Positions 1 to 11,262 of a stretch of 64,000 nt of DNA are shown here, in pieces (position 1 is the stretch's first letter; each line of letters begins with the position of its first letter). The notes under the pieces were generated by a model, which worked only from the letters and a program-made list of their open reading frames with translations, was not told the DNA's origin and did not search any database. This DNA comes from Physcomitrium patens (Eukaryota > Streptophyta > Bryopsida > Funariales > Funariaceae). The stretch lies in the NCBI RefSeq assembly GCF_000002425.4, contig NC_037253.1, positions 11,749,145 to 11,813,144 of the forward strand, given 5' to 3'. Both the position numbers and the translations under genes were made by a program.

Positions 1-440
1 ATGTTGTAATGGTGAATCGGGATTTTTAAATGAAGTGGGTTTGAATACTCTTGACTGTTTTGTGAAATCGAGTTACGTCTGTGATTGAAGGATTAAAAGG
101 GTGTCTATAGGATTGAGTATGCGGAGTGAATGAAATTTACTGGGTTAATCTAACAAGACAGTCAGTGGATACGAGATCGTAAGTACAAAGCAGTATTGAA
201 GGTTAACAGTTTGGGTTGTACGGGGTTCTCTGTAACGTCAAGAGATCTACCGGCTGGGGCAAAAAGGACTTCGACAAGCAGTCGAAGAGCACCCGTATAG
301 ATTTACGGTACATTGTTGCAGTCGTTTATATTCCAGGAGTCAAAAACTGATAGACTGCTTGACTATCGGCGAATCTCCATACTACCTTCTACAGCCAGAC
401 GCCCGACGCGTTCTCGAGGAGGAAAGCACGTAATACGACA
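1..440 (+). mobile_element. LTR piece of Ty3/gypsy family A, running off the left edge
   Basis: This stretch is the 3' part of a long terminal repeat in + orientation, ending in TAATACGACA at 431-440. Its reverse complement matches 3876 to about 4320, the end of another family A LTR, and its end also matches the LTR end at 10105. The neighbouring internal sequence to its right lies on the opposite strand, so this LTR and that internal region do not form one simple element. CpG sites are common, which suggests a fairly young copy. The rest of the element lies outside the window. Confidence 0.8.
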
Positions 441-3400
441 ACGGAATCTCTATACCTTCATTAAGGTCTTCCATATTGATCTCTGTATGTCTTCATTTAA
501 ATATTTTTACTCGCTTCCCTACAAACGCCTTAGCAAATTCATCCACAATAGGTCCAATTCGTACATTCCTGATAGTTACTGTATTCACCAGTTGCATATC
601 TTGAATAAAACATAGTGACCCATTCTTCTTAGGTACTGTAAACCATCGACTAGAATACGACGTAAAATGAGGGTTCTAATATTTTTATCTTCATCTTTTC
701 TTTTAATAGTTCCATCAATTTAGGTAAATGTGCCCTCGATATCGGAATCGGTCTTAGATTCCAAGGTACATGCGGTACAGTGAAGATAACCATAGCTGTT
801 ATAATATTCGGATCCACACATCCAATTTCATAAGATTCGAAGGCAAATAATCTACCTTGTTTAGCCAACATCTTTTTGAAGCAAGTAATTTCCTCCGGTA
901 ATAAAGAACCAACAGAACCAATCTTCAATTCTTCAAAAGTCTCTTTAATAAACTGATGTCCAATTCTCATTGGATCTCTTAAATTTGCCTCTTTTGATGC
1001 TTCTCCCATTTGTTCCTTAGAATCTTCTGGTAATGATCCGGCAACAGGCTTTACCTTCTTATCTGCCATTTTATATCTCGTCTCTACAGTGACTTCTGAT
1101 GCTTGAAAAGATTCAAGTATGGTATAAACCTCTCTTGAATGAATCTCAACAATTTTATCATTATCCCCTAACCCAATAGATGTAATCAATTCCAATGAAT
1201 CTTCCAGTCCATTTTCTTCATAAACACCTAAAATCCTCTCATCATCTTGCAATGTATCTAACTTGCGTAATTCTCCTTCAATATTGTATAATCTTTTCTT
1301 TTCTTTTCTTTTAAAATCATCAACTTTCTTATACATAATATTTCCATTCTCCAAAATATCAATAAAACTCGCATCAAAGGCACCTTCATTTCGCGAGAGT
1401 ACCTCCTCTTTTGTACCTCCATAATCTCGCTTTACAATGGTACCTCCCCAAAATCCTTAAATCCTTCAACAATCTTTGGCAATGGTTTCTCCCTCAACCT
1501 ATGTTGATTCTATTCATGGTTAGGAGGTACTGTTAGAAATTGTACAACTTTCCTCCCATCTTCGCTCCGTACCCTTGCATAAGCGGAACCATCGTCAAGT
1601 ACTTTTGTTTCCATCCGTGTTGCCGTGATATAAGGTTGTCCTAAAATCAACGGATAAGACGTTGTATCCTGAACAAAGAAATGTTGCTCCGTCGCAACAT
1701 CCCCAATCCGAATTTTGACATCTGGACAAGCTCCATATAATTCGCCCCGTGTGTTATTAGTTGCTCGAATTACTCATCCATGTTCCATATCAATTGGCCA
1801 TTTTTGCTTCTTATAAAGATCTTTAGACATGGGATTTATTTCAGAACCATGGTCGACCAAAGCAACAATTGGTTCTTCTATATCTCCTACTTTCACCAAT
1901 ACCTCTGTAGTTGCCCTTGCCCAATGCTTTCGAGTATAATGGCTCAAAGTTCCCATTTCCTTGTCACTAGAATCTTCGAAACGTACTCGTTGATTATACC
2001 CATTATTTTCATTTGTTGGTTGCTTATAATCAATATCAACTTCTTCTTCATCTTTATATATTCTTGCATCAATAGCATGACTCATTCCAGTTTCGTCCAT
2101 TAATTACCTCTTTTGCTTGATTCTGTCAATGATAACATTATGAAACCCCTTCTGTGCAATTCCCAAAACTTCTTTCAATGTGAAGTCTACTTTAGCATTT
2201 AATATACATTCTTTCAACACTCCTTTCAAATTTGTTGCCGCTTCAATGTCAGAAAGTAGCTTACAAGCAATTAATTTACCCTTATCTTTTGTCTCCTTTG
2301 TTTTTTCTTCTAATAATGCTGAGGTATCCTTTACAGGCAATTCTTGTGAAGCTGCCTCCCAAGCCTTGTCTCCTCGAGTTTGCCTCTTAGAAGAATTTCC
2401 TTCTCTCGTATCATCAAAATTTCCTCGTCTCTTTTCTTCCATTAAAGCTTCATGTTGGCTCTTAGTAATATATGTATGAACTGAAAGAGACTCAACAGGA
2501 TCCTACCAACTTGTTGTACCTCGTATTGTAGCTGCAGTCCTCAATAACGCTTCTTGAGGTAATTTCCCTTCTTGCATTGTAGAAACGACAGAAGCCCAAA
2601 ACTCATTAGTTTCCGTACTTCCACCAAGGTCATCATCTACTCTAGCACCATAACTTGCACTTTCTCGTGCTGCTATTTCATGCTCTTTTAAGTAATCTTG
2701 AACTAATGCTCTCATTCTTTCCTTGCCAAAATTGATTTGAAGAAGATCCTCCCTATCTTTTAATGCTATCTTTCCATCTTTTCAGCAAATAACTCATTGC
2801 CGTATCATATTATTAAATTCATTTCAATCTTTCCTAGTGTGTGAAGCATCATCACACCAAATGCATCTTTGTACATATCCTTGTTTTGAAACATTCTTCA
2901 AATTGTTTGTAGAAGTATTTTCTTGAAGTCTTGCCAATTTGATTTGAAGATCTCGCATTCCTCATATAATTTCTTCCATCTCTATATCTGCTTTCTTTGA
3001 TAAGGATGTCGAAGGTTGAACTGTAGGCATTGTTGGTGGTATTGTACGTATTGGAGCTTTAGGTGCTTGTACTGTTTTCGGAATATTGTTCCTATCCTTC
3101 CTCCTTTCTCTTTTTGTAAGCAACTCCACCACATCTTCAATGTTCTTCCACTTTGATGTCAATCCTTCATCTTCTTTTTTATCTTCAAGAAGGAGTTCCA
3201 ATTTCACTTAGAATTCTCCATTAGCAACTTGAAGAAATAGATCAACTTTGTTCGACTCCAATGTCAATTTTTCTACCTTTGATAATTGAGAGTACTGCCT
3301 CTCAAATTCCCTTAGTAGCTCTGTTGCTTGCAAATTCTTATTAGGCCGTTCAATCCATTCCAGAAACAGCTTCTTAGTAATGTAATCAACATCTTTTAAG

Positions 3401-3875
3401 AAATATTCGTCTTTCAATGCATGTGAAAAAACCTCCCATGAATTCCCATAACGATCCGTAATCAATGTAATATGGTCTCTTATCTTCGGTATCATAGCAA
3501 GTCCAAATAATTCAACCATTTTCTTCTCAAAAACCCGATTTAATTCCATTTCACAAACATAACATCTTAAATACCTTGAAATATTCCTTCCATCAAATTG
3601 ATCAATTTTATTGACCACTGCTTGCAATGCTTTGGTTATCAAAGCTTCTTTTCGATCATTGCTTTACTGTTATTACATTGATAATGAGAAGGCTCGAAAC
3701 ATACTAGCAATAGATGGATCCATGTGCATACCTTGTCCTTTAGAAGAACCCCCACGAGAAACTCCTCCCAAAGATCCTTCAAAATTTTTATTTTTGTTCT
3801 CCATAAAAATAAAAATAAAATCAAACGAAATTCAATACCTTCTACCTCAAGCTTTCACGTCGGGTTCACCACTTA
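441..3875 (-). mobile_element. Ty3/gypsy family A internal region (gag, protease, start of RT), minus strand
   Basis: Read on the minus strand, this region follows the LTR at 3876-4996. First comes a primer-binding-site-like stretch, then a gag-like region (about 3642-2500), an aspartic-protease-like region (2100-1774, with D-H-G-S-E in place of the usual D-S/T-G) and the start of the reverse transcriptase (about 1354-605, with W-F-T-V-P-K-K-N-G-S near 635). The protease-to-RT stretch is closely similar to 4997-6030 on the plus strand, so both come from the same family. The copy is broken, with many breaks, but is among the younger ones here because CpGs survive and similarity between copies is high. 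Family A is assigned to Ty3/gypsy by its domain order and RT motifs. Confidence 0.8.
3851..3871 (-). other. Primer-binding-site-like sequence of family A
   Basis: Immediately inside the LTR end, after a 4-base spacer, the minus strand reads TGGTGAACCCGACGTGAAAG. A stretch beginning TGG directly after an LTR is where retroelements bind the 3' CCA end of a tRNA primer. It is not the initiator-methionine type (TGGTATCAGAGC) seen near family B, and I cannot name the tRNA. A decayed version occurs at about 36835-36855, next to another family A LTR, which supports the reading. Confidence 0.6.
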
Positions 3876-4996
3876 TGTTGTATTATGTGCTTTCCTGCTC
3901 GAGAATGCCCCGGGCGTCTGACTGTAGAAGGTAGTATGGAAATTCGCTAATATTCAAGCAATATATTGGTTTTGGACTGTTGGAATATAAATAATTACAA
4001 AAATATACCCTAAATCTATACGGATGTCCTTCGACTGTTCACCGAAATCCTTTATGTCTCAGTCGGTAGGCCTCTAGACGTTACAGAGAATCCCGAACAA
4101 ACCGATCTACTAATCTCCGATACTGCTTTATACTCACGACCTTGTATCTACTGACTATCTTGTTAGATTAACCCAAAAATTTTCATTCACTTCGCATGCT
4201 GAATTCTATAGACACCCTTTTAATTCTTCAATCACAGACGTAACTTTGATTTCACAAAACAGTCAAGAGTAATCACACCCACTTCATTAAAATCCCAATT
4301 CACCAGTACAACATATCGACCTTTCAGCATTGATTGCCAGAAGTCTTCCCAAAACCCTATGAAGAAAAAAAAATCCTAATTCTCTGTCTTTTTTTTCTCC
4401 CTCGAAGCATGAAGCTAGCTCTTCGATCCTTTCATTTCTTAACCTATCCTCTCCTTTAATCCTAATTCTCCCCTCTTTCAAATCCTAGCCTCTGAATTTC
4501 TTCAATTTTCCGTCTTGGATCCAAAATTGGCTCCGCCGTCAAAGCTTTTTCCTCTGTTTTTTGCCTTTTAAAAGGTTCTTTTTCCAGAAACAACGTTCCC
4601 TGAAATAGCACAAAGAATAGGATAGCCTGAAACGGAATCGAAACTCCCGTAATTGGGACTACATTGAGTCGTCCGACCAATTCAGGTCTCATATTGGCTA
4701 AGAGGCCCGTAATAAGACCTGGATGTTCCCGTAATTGGGTCAAATTGGTCCTTCGTATCAGGCTTGCTCAATCATCAATTTAGTCCTTTCGATTCTGTTG
4801 ACTCCCACTATTGGACTTAAACAGAGCATTTTGTTACTGGTAAGTATGCCTTGACCGACACTGACGGAGTGTCTGAACTGGCCCCTGAATATTGGCACTA
4901 GAATCGGTTGTTGCTTCCAATATTCGATGTAATTGAACATTAATAAAAGTCCCCTTTCTTTATATTTTCACGGTATACTTGTGTTACAATACAACA
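3876..4996 (-). mobile_element. Family A LTR, minus orientation (about 1.1 kb)
   Basis: On the minus strand this LTR begins TGTTGTATTG at 4996 and ends TAATACAACA at 3876. Terminal TG...CA, near-palindromic ends and a primer-binding-like stretch directly inside its end mark it as the 5' LTR of the minus-strand element to its left. Its reverse complement aligns with 8741-10105. The sequence just outside its start (4997) is family A internal DNA on the opposite strand, so two family A segments meet head to head here. Confidence 0.8.
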
Positions 4997-7900
4997 ACGG
5001 CAAGATGGATGGAAACAAAAGTACTTGACGATGGTTCTACTTATGCAAGGGTACATAGGGAAGATGGGAGGAAAGCTATACAATTTCTAACAGTACCTCC
5101 TAACCATGAACGGAATCGAGATAGGTTGAGGGAGAAACCATTGCCAAAGATTGTTGAAGGATTTAAGGATTTTGGAGAAGTACCACTATAAAGTGAGATT
5201 ATGGAGGTACAAAAGAGGAGGTACTCTCGCGAGATGAAGGTGACTTTGATGCGAGTTTTATTGGTATTTTGGAGAATGGAAACATTATGTATAAGAAAGT
5301 TGATGATTTTAAAAGAAAAGAAAAGAAAAGATTATATAATATTAAAGGAGAATTATGCAAGTTAGGTACATTGCAAGATGATGAGAGGATTTTAGGTGTT
5401 TATGAAGAAAATGGACTAGAAGATTCATTGGAATTGATTACATCTATTGGATTAGGGGATAATGATAAAATTGTTGAGATTCATTCAAGAGAGGTTTATA
5501 CCATACTTGAATCTTTTCAAGCACTAGAAGTCACTGTAGAGATGAAATATAAAACGACAGATAAGAAGGTAAAGCCTATTACTGGACCATTACCAGAAGA
5601 TTTTAAGGAACAAATGGGAGAAGCATCAAAAGAAGCAAGTTTAAGAGGTCCAATGAGTATTGGACATCAGTTTACTAAAGAGACTTTTGAAGAATTGAAG
5701 ATTGGTTCTGATGGTTCTTTATTGCCGAAGGAAATTACTTGCTTCAAAAAGATGTTGGCTAAACAAGGTAGATCATTTGCCTTCAAATCTTATGAAATTG
5801 GGTGTGTGGATCTAAATATTATAACACCTATGGTTATCTTCACTGTACCGCATGTACCTTGGAATCTAAGACCAATTCCGATACCGAGGACATATTTACC
5901 TAAATTGGTGGAACTATTAAAAGAAAAGATAAAGATGAAAATATTGGAACCCTCATTTGCACCATATTCTAGTCGATGGTTTACGGTACCTAAGAAGAAT
6001 GGATCACTACGGTTTATTCAAGATATGTAACCAGTGAATGCAGTAACTATCAGGAATGCAGAAATTGGACCTATTGTAGATGAATTTACTGAGGCGTTTA
6101 CAGGAAGGGCGATCTATTCAATGGGTGACTTATATTCAGGTTATGATCAATTTCAACTTACCGAAGGAAGTAGAGATATGACAACGATGAGGACACCACT
6201 TGGATTGGTTAGAATGTGCACTCTTCCTCAAGGCGCAACCAACTCAGTTACACATATGATGAATGGGATGAATAAGGTATTGAGAGATTTTACTCCAGAA
6301 AAGACTATGCCTTTTTTGGATGATGTTCCTATAAAAGGGTGCAGAGAAGGAGACAAGGATGAAACTTTAGATAAGAGGGGGTGTCACAAATATGTTGTTG
6401 ATCATATACAAGATTGTGAAAAGATTTTAACTCGGCATGGAGAAGTTCATCTTACATTATCGGGTATGAAGTCCGTATTTGGAGTACAAGAGGTTGTGAT
6501 TGTTAGATATTTATGTGGATCTTACGGAAGAAAACCAGATCCGACTAAAGTTGATGCAATTGGAAGGATGAAAGAGGATTGTGATTCTTTAACAGAGGTT
6601 CGCAGGTTTTTAGGTGCATGTGTATTTTATCGCATCTGGATCCCTCATTATGCTCACATAGCGGATCCATTATATGAACTGTTATGCAAGGGCTACTGAT
6701 TTAAATGGGAAGAAAGGCATATTCAGACAATACAAAGATTGAAGAAATTATTGATGTCATCTCCAATATTGAGGAAGGTTGATTATAAGTGCAATAAACC
6801 AGTGATTCTTACTATGGACACTAGTCCAATTGCCATTGGATGGATTGTGGATCAAGATGATTCAAGTGGAAATAGATTTGCAGTTCGATTTGGAGCTAAG
6901 ATTTTGATTTTGAAGTATTCGTCAGCGTGCATATTTGCAAGTCAAAAGAAAACTTTGGAGAGTTGTTTTGGCTATGAAAGCTGAAAAGGATTATTTGATT
7001 GGGGCAGTAGTAGTAATTCAAACAGATTGCTTGCCATTGCTTGGAATGATTATTAACTGTTCGACACCAGATATTGCAATGTTGAGATGGATTGCTTATA
7101 TTAAGTCACTAAATCCAGAATTTAAGCATGTTACTGGGAAGGACAATTTAGTAGCAGACATGCTATCTCGAGCAAGATACGAGAGGGAGGACGAAATGGT
7201 TGAAGACATTGATGATGTCGGATTGAAATTCTATTCAATATCAAATCTCAACAGAGAAGATAAGCTATTTCTTGAAGAATCTTATGAAAGAGAATTATTG
7301 GATATTAATCATTACTTGAATACCTTGACTAAGCAGGGGAATTGGTCTACAAAAAAATTCAAACAAATAAGAAAAAAAGCATATGGATTTTTGCTTCGAG
7401 ATGGATTCTTATGGAAGAGACCGAAGAAAGGAATTGGGATGCTACAACGAGTGATAGGCAAAAGGAAGAAAAACTAAAATTATTAAAGGAGTTTCATGAT
7501 AGTTTATGGACAAGGCATAGAGGAATCTGGGCTACTTTTGCTAAACTCAAGGAACGATATTGGTAGAAAAATATGTATCGAGATGTGCTCTCATTTGTAG
7601 AGTCATGTGAAATCTGTCAATCGTATTCTAATATCCGACATCGAGATGGTCTTCATCCTACATATCCTCTGGCTATTCATTTTAAATGGATTGTTGATTT
7701 GGTTATTATGCCAGTTGGGTTATGACAGATGAGATATTTGGTCTTAGCTCGTGAAGATTTATCAAATCAAGTAGAAGGAAGAGCATTGAGGACAAAATCT
7801 ACAGAGGGGATTTGTAGGTTTTTGCTTGAAGATGTCATTTGCCGCTACATATGTATAGGAAAAATCACTGCAGATCGTGGAGAATTAAATGCACAAGAAG

Positions 7901-8740
7901 CTCGTAAGTTCTTTGAAAGATATGGAGTTAAACTATCACTGACTACTGCTTATAATCCGGAAGGGAATGCAAAAAGGGAACGTAGTCACCCACCGATTGT
8001 GAAAGCATTAGTTAAAACTTGTAATGGAAAAGTTAGGGAGTGGCCACATCTTTTGTCATTTACATTATGGGTTGATCGAACAACACATAGTTCGGTGACA
8101 GAATATATGCCAGTAGAACTTATGACAGGTCAAAAATCAATTATGCCAATTGAAAAAAGGATAATTACTTAGAGTATGCTACTATGGGAAGATGGATTGA
8201 CAAGAGAAGAACTTCTGGCTATTAGGATTTGACAACTGGAGCAAAGATCGAAAGATGTGCAGATAGCATTGGAAAGGTTAAAAAGAGCAAGGTTACAAAA
8301 CAAGTTGCGATTCGATAAGCAACATCGATTGATACCTAAAGCAATTGAAGAAGATGATTGGGTACTTATTTATGATAGTAGTCTGGACAACCAATATAGC
8401 ACTTTACGGAAGTTTTCAAAACATTAGTTTGGACTGTATGTGGTAACAACTATTCATGATAATGTGACTTATTCATTGCGGGAGTTAGATGGCATAAGGT
8501 TAAAAATACCAATTGTACAAAAGAGAATGAAATTGTTTAAATAAAGATATGCAAAAATAAATATAGAAGACCTTAATGAAGACATAGATATTCCGTAGTG
8601 GGAAGATGAAATTGATTTGGATAGCAGAGACGGTGGAAATGGACTAAACAAAGATTTAGAGAACATATTATGAATCAAATGGCAACTAGGTTAATTGGTG
8701 CATACCAAAGGATGCACAAGTTCAGAGGGGGTGGATGTCG
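4997..8740 (+). mobile_element. Ty3/gypsy family A internal region (protease end, RT, RNase H, integrase), plus strand
   Basis: The plus strand carries the protease end (about 4997-5190), the reverse transcriptase (about 5600-6700, with M-G-D-L-Y-S-G-Y-D-Q-F near 6120 and a polymerase F-L-D-D near 6310), RNase H (about 6760-7200), an integrase zinc-binding and core region (about 7450-8170) and the integrase C-terminal region (to about 8650). A polypurine tract and an LTR follow directly, so order and polarity fit a Ty3/gypsy element. No gag lies upstream; instead a reversed LTR abuts it. It is broken, with many breaks, yet comparatively young by CpG content and similarity to the copy at 605-1630. 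Confidence 0.85.
8724..8740 (+). other. Polypurine tract of family A
   Basis: AGAGGGGGTGGATGTCG lies immediately before the LTR start at 8741. A purine-rich tract at this place primes plus-strand DNA synthesis in LTR retroelements, and it fixes the downstream repeat as a 3' LTR in plus orientation. Confidence 0.75.
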
Positions 8741-10105
8741 TGTTGTAACACGTCTATATGGTGAAAATATAAATGAAGAAGATTTATTAATATTTAGTTA
8801 CCTTGGGTGTTAGAAGCGGTCGCCAATTCTAGTGCAAATACTGAGAGGCCGCGTTCAGTCACCCCGTTATAGTCAACCGGGGCATACTCACCAGTAACGA
8901 AATGCTCCATTTGATTCCAATAATGGGAGTCAACAGAAAAGAAAAGGACCAATTCAACGACGGGTGAGCTTGGTTCGAAGAGCCAATTGAATCCAATTTT
9001 AGAAGACCTCTAATCCAGATTCTATTACGGGCTTCTTATCCAGTATGAGATCTGACTTGGTCGAGCAACCCAATGTGGTCTGATTACGGGCTTCGATTTT
9101 GTTTTAGGATTGTTCCGTTCTTTGTACCGTTCTGAGAACGTCCTTTCGGTAAAAGGATCTCTTAAAGGCGAAAATGGGGGGGGAGAAAGCTCTGTCGATT
9201 GTTCCAATTCGGGGAGTCCAAGGCAGAAGAATAGGATCTTCTCAGGGTTAAAGGCAAAGATAGGTTAAGAAATGAAGGGAAGAGAATTAGGATTTTAAGG
9301 ATCGGAGAGCTAGCTTCATGCTTCGAAAAGATAGAGAATTGGGATTTTTTTTCGTTATAGGGTTTTGGAAAGACTGAGGCAATCGTTGCTGAAAGTCAGT
9401 GTTGTATTGGTGAACTGGATTTTTCCGTAAGAGAGGAAAGGTTGGTATTCTTAATTATTGATGGAATGGAAGATACTTCTATGGTTTAAATTCAGAGTTG
9501 TCTAGAAGGTTGAGTATGCTGAATGCATGCGTGGTTGTGTTAATCTGGCTGTACGGATAGAGGATATCTGCCAACAGTTTAAAGAGGTTTTGGAAGTTGG
9601 CAAGTTGGGATTTTTTTAGGGTTTCTATGATGCCTGGGGACCTACCGACAGAAATAAGAGGAATATCGGTGAGTGGCCAAGGGACATCGGTGCAGATTGC
9701 AGCATAGCCTCACAATCTGTAAGCAGGGTTGAACTGGAACTTCTTGAGCATTCAAAAGGGCTTGCAAAGATACTAGCGATAGATATTTCACAACAAGTTG
9801 GAAGGACAGATTGAGGATCACAACTTGCCGAAGTTCACGGTCTAAGATTAAGGTAATTAATGATAAAGATAAAATAAAAAATATAAAATAAATAAAATAA
9901 AATAAAAATAACAAAAGAGATTGAAGTTATATAGGGTCTCTAGGCGTTTTATATTGGAATTAAGCTTTGACATTGCAATCTGATAAAGATTATATTTGGA
10001 TAGTCAAGAACACGATAGACTGCTTGAGTACTAGCGAAATACCATTCTACCTCCTACAGCCAGATATTCGATGCGTTCTCAAGCAAGATAGCACGTAATA
10101 CGACA
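8741..10105 (+). mobile_element. Family A 3' LTR, plus orientation (about 1.37 kb)
   Basis: It begins TGTTGTAACACG right after the polypurine tract and ends TAATACGACA. Its reverse complement matches the LTR at 3876-4996 along its length, and its end matches the piece at 1-440. It is longer than the minus copy. It contains a stretch of alternating C+T-rich and A+G-rich sequence and several short GC-rich blocks near 8850 and 9170. CpG sites are retained. Confidence 0.8.
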
Positions 10106-10931
10106 CCACGGCCATTGGTGTTATCACTGGTCTCCTTACTATTTGAATTTAAATTTTTCTTCAACCTATAATTCTTTTTTGTCGTTCCCATAGGATATTT
10201 CTTATGCGTAATCGCTCTTGTCTTTCTTTTGCTTATCGATTAATTCTTTGATAATCCTCCCCTTTATGATTATCACTCATAATCTTTCATTCTTTCCATA
10301 CAATCAATTTCTAACATTCCATATTGTTATCATTTTTCCGGCAACAGTGCCAAAATATTGTTCTCGTTGTGTTCAAGCTTCAATATACCAAAGCAATTGA
10401 ACTAATAGAGGTGGCTTCGAACACGGAGAAAGATAAGTTATATGAATTAGATCTTTTAGTGTCACAATTGACTGTATTCTGGCTGTCTGAAATCAATTAT
10501 CAAACTACAAAATATCGAGGCTTACTACTTCCATCTTAATTCAATCCATAATCCATTCTTCGATTATCAATTCAATAATACTTCTTTCAATCACAATTCT
10601 TCATAAATAAATAATAAAAGTAAAGAAAAAAAAGAGGTAGCACGAAGCGTACCCCGGCTCTTGACTCTCGACTTACGACTCTCACAGTCTGACTCTCGGC
10701 TTACGACTCTCACAAGCTGGTCCTGATCTCTCTTTCCTCAACCTATTTATCCTACCAAAAAGATGATCTGTTGGCCAATGGTTTCCAAAGGTTATGATCC
10801 TTTGAATTCGTAACCATTTATTCCACTAATAACCTACTATTACCAGCTAAACTACCTAATCATAAGTTTAATTCTCAAGGTTGTGAATAACCAACCAGTA
10901 ACTTATCACAAAATTTATTTATCTATTCTAC
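10106..10931. other. Unassigned spacer between family A and family B elements
   Basis: I recognise no gene or element family here. The piece at 10340-10540 can be read as a short open frame, but its translation matches nothing I know. A direct repeat of 28 bp lies within it (listed separately). The sequence at 10740-10930 could be the start of the family B LTR region, but it does not match the family B 3' LTR at 19718-20275 until about 10932. Confidence 0.4.
10663..10718. repeat. Two tandem copies of a 28-bp unit
   Basis: The two units, 10663-10690 and 10691-10718, each contain GACTCTCG(A/G)CTTACGACTC and differ at only a few positions. They stand in a small GC-richer island inside otherwise AT-rich DNA. 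Function unknown. Confidence 0.8.
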
Positions 10932-11248
10932 ATAAGTCAAAGCATGTGTCTTACAAAGTCAACACATATTGGAGATCTTATAGAACATTGCCATGTAGTC
11001 CCTAGTTAGATAGTATATATAGAGATAAGAGTGAAGCCCTCTTCACTCTTGTCAACTCCTTTTTTGCTTCTAGTCTAGTTTCAAGGGTCTCTAGTTTTCT
11101 TATTTTTTGGCAATAGCCATTTCAATTTCTTTCTTAATATACATATTGAATTATTTCTATTTTTTCATCTTTCTTTGAGAAAAGTCTTACTTGTTTATTT
11201 GTCTTTATCAAGTTCTTATTCTTGACAGATTGACAAGAGTATACTTAC

Positions 11249-11262
11249 AATATCAGAGCTTT
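11249..11262 (+). other. Primer-binding site of family B (initiator Met tRNA type)
   Basis: Directly after the LTR end (TACTTACA) comes ATATCAGAGCTT, a decayed form of TGGTATCAGAGC, the usual binding site for the initiator methionine tRNA in plant LTR elements. A related decayed site on the minus strand near 52770 serves family C. Confidence 0.65.

Noticed and set aside
3876-10105. Long terminal inverted repeats of a DNA transposon (ends TGTTGTATTA...TAATACGACA)
   Set aside because: The inverted repeats are LTRs: a polypurine tract lies right before 8741, a primer-binding-like stretch lies right inside 3876, and gag/pol order follows from each.
10324-10539. 71-codon open frame
   Set aside because: Its translation matches nothing I recognise and it lies between two retroelements; kept only as part of an unassigned spacer.
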